The translations under genes and the position numbers were made by a program. DNA of 64,000 nucleotides, from the NCBI RefSeq assembly GCF_029633865.1, contig NC_079220.1, positions 58,033,216-58,097,215 on the forward strand. Direction: 5' to 3'. Shown here in pieces: positions 60,851 through 64,000 of this stretch. Source of the stretch: Lampris incognitus. Its lineage: Eukaryota > Chordata > Actinopteri > Lampriformes > Lampridae. The notes below the pieces were generated by a model. That model worked only from the letters and a program-made list of their open reading frames with translations. It was not told where the DNA came from and made no database searches. How positions within the stretch are numbered: the first letter of the stretch is position 1; each line of letters begins with the position of its first letter.

Positions 60851-61262
60851 TGGGGCGTCCGGATAGCATAGCAGTCTACTCCGTTGCATACCAACACGGA
60901 TTGACGGTTCGAATTCCCATGTTACCTCTGGCTTGGTTGGGCGTCCCTACAGACACAATTGGCCGTGTCTGTGGGTGGGAAGACGGGTGTGGGTATGTGT
61001 CCTGGTTGCTGCACTAGCGCCTCCTCTGGTCGGGCACTTGTTCAGGGCGGAGGGGAAACTGGGGGGCATAGCGTGATCCCCCACACACTAGGTCCTCCTG
61101 GCAAAACTCCTCACTGTCAGGTGAAAAGAAGCATGTGGTAGTCTGCAGCCCTCCCTGGATCAGCAGAGGGGGTGGAGCAGAGACCGGGACAGCTTGGAAG
61201 AGTGGGGTAATTGGCCGGATACAATTGGGGAAAAAAGGGGGGTAAAACTAAAAAAAAAAGAA
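60851..61262 (+). mobile_element. SINE-A copy
   Basis: Plus-strand copy with a TAGCATAGCAGTC A box, GGTTCGAATTCCC B box, GTCCTGGTTGCTGCACTAGC body and a GGGGAAAAAAGGGGGG tail with an A run. About 25 bp of the tail region are deleted near 61131. Confidence 0.93.
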
Positions 61263-61417
61263 TTCCCGAGTATTTTATGCGACTACAGATTCTAATGTAT
61301 CTTTAATACAAATGGCCAGTAAATTACTTATACTTTAACTGGGTCCTCCTGTTTCCGCTCACAGTCCAAATACATGCATTATGGGAAGACTGTGTGTGAG
61401 GGGTTATGTGTGTGGTC

Positions 61418-61650
61418 ACTGTGGACTATCTATCTGTCTGTCTGACTATCTGTCTATCTGTCTGTCTCTGTCTATCTGTCTCTCTGACTATCTGTCTGTC
61501 TGTCTGACTGATTTCCCATCTGTCTGTCTATCTATCTGACTGATTGCCCGTCTGTCTGTCTGTCTGTCTGTCTGTCTGACTGACTGACTGTCTGTCTGTC
61601 TGTCTATATATCTGTCTGTCTGTCTGTCAATCTGTCTGTCTGTCTGACAC
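61418..61650. repeat. (CTGT/CTAT)n tetranucleotide repeat
   Basis: About 55 units of CTGT with CTAT and CTGA variants. Confidence 0.95.
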
Positions 61651-62108
61651 TTGTGTGTTCTTGCATGTCCTCTTCGCGAGGTAGAGCTCAGCTTCCCAGC
61701 CGGAAGTCTTGCTGAAGTGGACATTGAAAGCAAACGATCCCTTCCTAAGATACCGGATATGTGTTTAAGGTTGTGCTGTTATTGAGCCGGGATCACGTTT
61801 GAAAGACGTCTCTTTTATCTGGACGCTGCAGAGCGCTCGACTAATTTGCCCGGTCATCCTTAAGCCTGCAACTACATGATCATTTCCCATTCACAGGGAT
61901 CGCTATTTCAGGAGTCAATCAATGAGAGAGTACATAAATGAAGAGACCCCCCCGTGAGTGTAGCAGTAGGCTAACGGACAGATGTATAGTGTTTGGCAAC
62001 CATGCTTTTATGCTCATTTAAATCGCCACCTGCGGGCAACCCTGAACAACATTGTATGGTTTCCTTCGCCTCACAACCTTGTGGGTGCACGTGTCTCTCA
62101 TGTCACAT
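61651..62108. other. Intergenic DNA before the terminal satellite
   Basis: Nothing was recognised. Confidence 0.3.
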
Positions 62109-64000
62109 GTCGGTGTTCAGACCAGTCTCACGTTCTGTTCAGACCAGTCTCATGTTCTGTTGTTCAGACCACTCTCACGTTCTGTTGTTCAGACCAGTCT
62201 CACGTTCTGTTGTTCAGACCACTCTCACGTTCTGTTGTTCAGACCAGTCTCACGTTCTGTTGTTCAGACCAGTCACACATTCTGTTGTTCAGACCAGTCT
62301 CACATTCTGTTGTTCAGACCACTCTCATATTCTGTTGTTCAGACCAGTCTCACGTTCTGTTGTTCAGACCAGTCTCACATTCTGTTGTTCAGACCACTCT
62401 CACATTCTGTTGTTCAGACCACTCTCACGTTCTGTTGTTCAGACCAGTCTCACGTTCTGTTGATCAGACCACTCTCACGTTCTGTTGTTCAGACCACTCT
62501 CACGTTCTGTTGTTCAGACCAGTCTGCCGTTCTGTTCAGACCACTCTCACGTTCTGTTGTTCAGACCACTCACACGTTCTGTTGTTCAGACCAGTCTCAC
62601 GTTCTGTTTTTCAGACCACTCTCACGTTCTGTTTTTCAGACCAGTCTCACGTTCTGTTGTTCAGACCAGTCTCACGTTCTGTTGTTCAGACCACTCTCAT
62701 GTTCTGTTTTTCAGACCACTCTCATGTTCTGTTGTTCAGACCAGTCTCATGTTCTGTTTTTTCCAGACCACTCTCATGTTCTGTTGTTCAGACCACTCTC
62801 ATGTTCTGTTGTTCAGACCAGTCTCATGTTCTGTTGTTCAGACCAGTCTCACGTTCTGTTGTTCAGACCAGTCTCACGTTCTGTTGTTCAGACCAGTCTC
62901 ACGTTCTGTTGTTCAGACCACTCTCATGTTCTGTTGTTCAGACCAGTCTCACGTTCTGTTGTTCAGACCAGTCTCACGTTCTGTTGTTCAGACCAGTCTC
63001 ACATTCTGTTGTTCAGACCAGTCTCACGTTCTGTTTTTCAGACCACTCTCATGTTCTGTTTTTCAGACCAGTCTCACGTTCTGTTTTTCAGACCAGTCTC
63101 ACGTTCTGTTGTTCAGACCAGTCTCACGTTCTGTTGTTCAGACCACTCTCATGTTCTGTTTTTCAGACCACTCTCATGTTCTGTTGTTCAGACCAGTCTC
63201 ATGTTCTGTTTTTTCCAGACCACTCTCATGTTCTGTTGTTCAGACCACTCTCATGTTCTGTTGTTCAGACCAGTCTCACGTTCTGTTGTTCAGACCAGTC
63301 TCACGTTCTGTTGTTCAGACCAGTCTCACATTCTGTTGTTCAGACCAGTCTCACGTTCTGTTTTTCAGACCACTCTCATGTTCTGTTGTTCAGACCAGTC
63401 TCACGTTCTGTTTTTCAGACCAGTCTCATGTTCTGTTTTTCAGACCAGTCTCATGTTCTGTTTTTTCCAGACCACTCTCATGTTCTGTTGTTCAGACCAC
63501 TCTCATGTTCTGTTGTTCAGACCAGTCTCACGTTCTGTTGTTCAGACCAGTCTCACGTTCTGTTGTTCAGACCAGTCTCACATTCTGTTGTTCAGACCAG
63601 TCTCACGTTCTGTTTTTCAGACCACTCTCATGTTCTGTTGTTCAGACCAGTCTCACGTTCTGTTTTTCAGACCAGTCTCATGTTCTGTTTTTCAGACCAG
63701 TCTCATGTTCTGTTTTTTCCAGACCACTCTCATGTTCTGTTGTTCAGACCACTCTCATGTTCTGTTGTTCAGACCAGTCTCACGTTCTGTTGTTCAGACC
63801 AGTCTCACGTTCTGTTGTTCAGACCAGTCTCACATTCTGTTGTTCAGACCAGTCTCACGTTCTGTTTTTCAGACCACTCTCATGTTCTGTTGTTCAGACC
63901 AGTCTCACGTTCTGTTGTTCAGACCAGTCTCATGTTCTGTTTTTCAGACCACTCTCACGTTCTGTTGTTCAGACCAGTCTCACGTTCTGTTGTTCAGACC
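62109..64000. repeat. 25-bp minisatellite with 252-bp higher-order repeats; runs off the window
   Basis: The unit is TTCAGACCAGTCTCACGTTC followed by TGTTG. Variants are CCACTCTCATG and GTTTTTC. A TTTTTTCC insertion variant lies at 62757, 63209, 63461 and 63713. The last three are 252 bp apart and the first is 452 bp before the second. The right half is thus built from a 10-unit higher-order repeat, while the left part (62109-62700) is irregular. The array is cut by the window end. Confidence 0.95.

Noticed and set aside
61993-62463. 156-codon frame rich in Cys, Ser and Val
   Set aside because: All but its first part is the 25-bp terminal satellite.

Overview
The window is nuclear DNA of a ray-finned (teleost) fish. 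It holds three intron-containing vertebrate genes with GT-AG splicing, a CpG-rich promoter, several tRNA-derived SINEs, one 5S-rRNA-derived SINE, Tc1-type and hAT-type DNA elements, L2-, RTE- and Penelope-type retroelements, a Ty3/gypsy remnant, and very heavy mini- and microsatellite content (roughly a sixth of the window).

Three genes could be spliced by eye with the reading frame kept throughout. gtf2f1 (TFIIF alpha subunit, RAP74; + strand, 7338-17326) has 13 coding exons and 524 residues. gfus/tsta3 (GDP-L-fucose synthase; - strand, 37753-20488) has 10 coding exons and 324 residues. alkbh7 (mitochondrial AlkB-homologue dioxygenase; - strand, 44424-39851) has 4 coding exons and 233 residues. 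gtf2f1 and gfus converge; gfus and alkbh7 are in tandem on the minus strand. In human, ALKBH7 and GTF2F1 are also close neighbours (with PSPN), whereas GFUS lies on another chromosome.

Layout: 1-4740 is a stem-loop region, an inverted pair of a hammerhead-bearing repeat, and a 5'-truncated, frame-broken Ty3/gypsy element. 4741-7337 is intergenic DNA and the gtf2f1 promoter. 7338-17700 is gtf2f1; its fifth intron carries an L2 LINE interrupted by a Penelope-like element, then a 5S-type SINE. 17700-20480 holds a tRNA-like SINE head, a 17-bp satellite, a long foldback element and an inverted 13-bp satellite. 20488-38050 is gfus, whose introns hold an RTE LINE, a nearly complete Tc1 element, a hammerhead repeat and its 32-bp satellite, a 1.2-kb Tc1 palindrome and a 35-bp satellite. 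39851-44600 is alkbh7 and its promoter. 44600-64000 has no complete gene; it is SINEs, nested hAT-type MITEs and six large tandem arrays, with two candidate orphan exons (52959-53085 and 57064-57204).

The most unusual observation is a roughly 150-bp dispersed repeat whose minus-strand copy at 25123-25164 contains a full hammerhead-ribozyme core (CUGAUGA, a stem, GAAA, a 3-bp stem III and a UA cleavage step, closed by a 4-bp stem I). Relatives occur at 826-1020 and 30972-32516. In the last, the stem-III/cleavage-site segment has been amplified into a 1.4-kb, 32-bp satellite. Penelope-type termini with a hammerhead-like core are also present.
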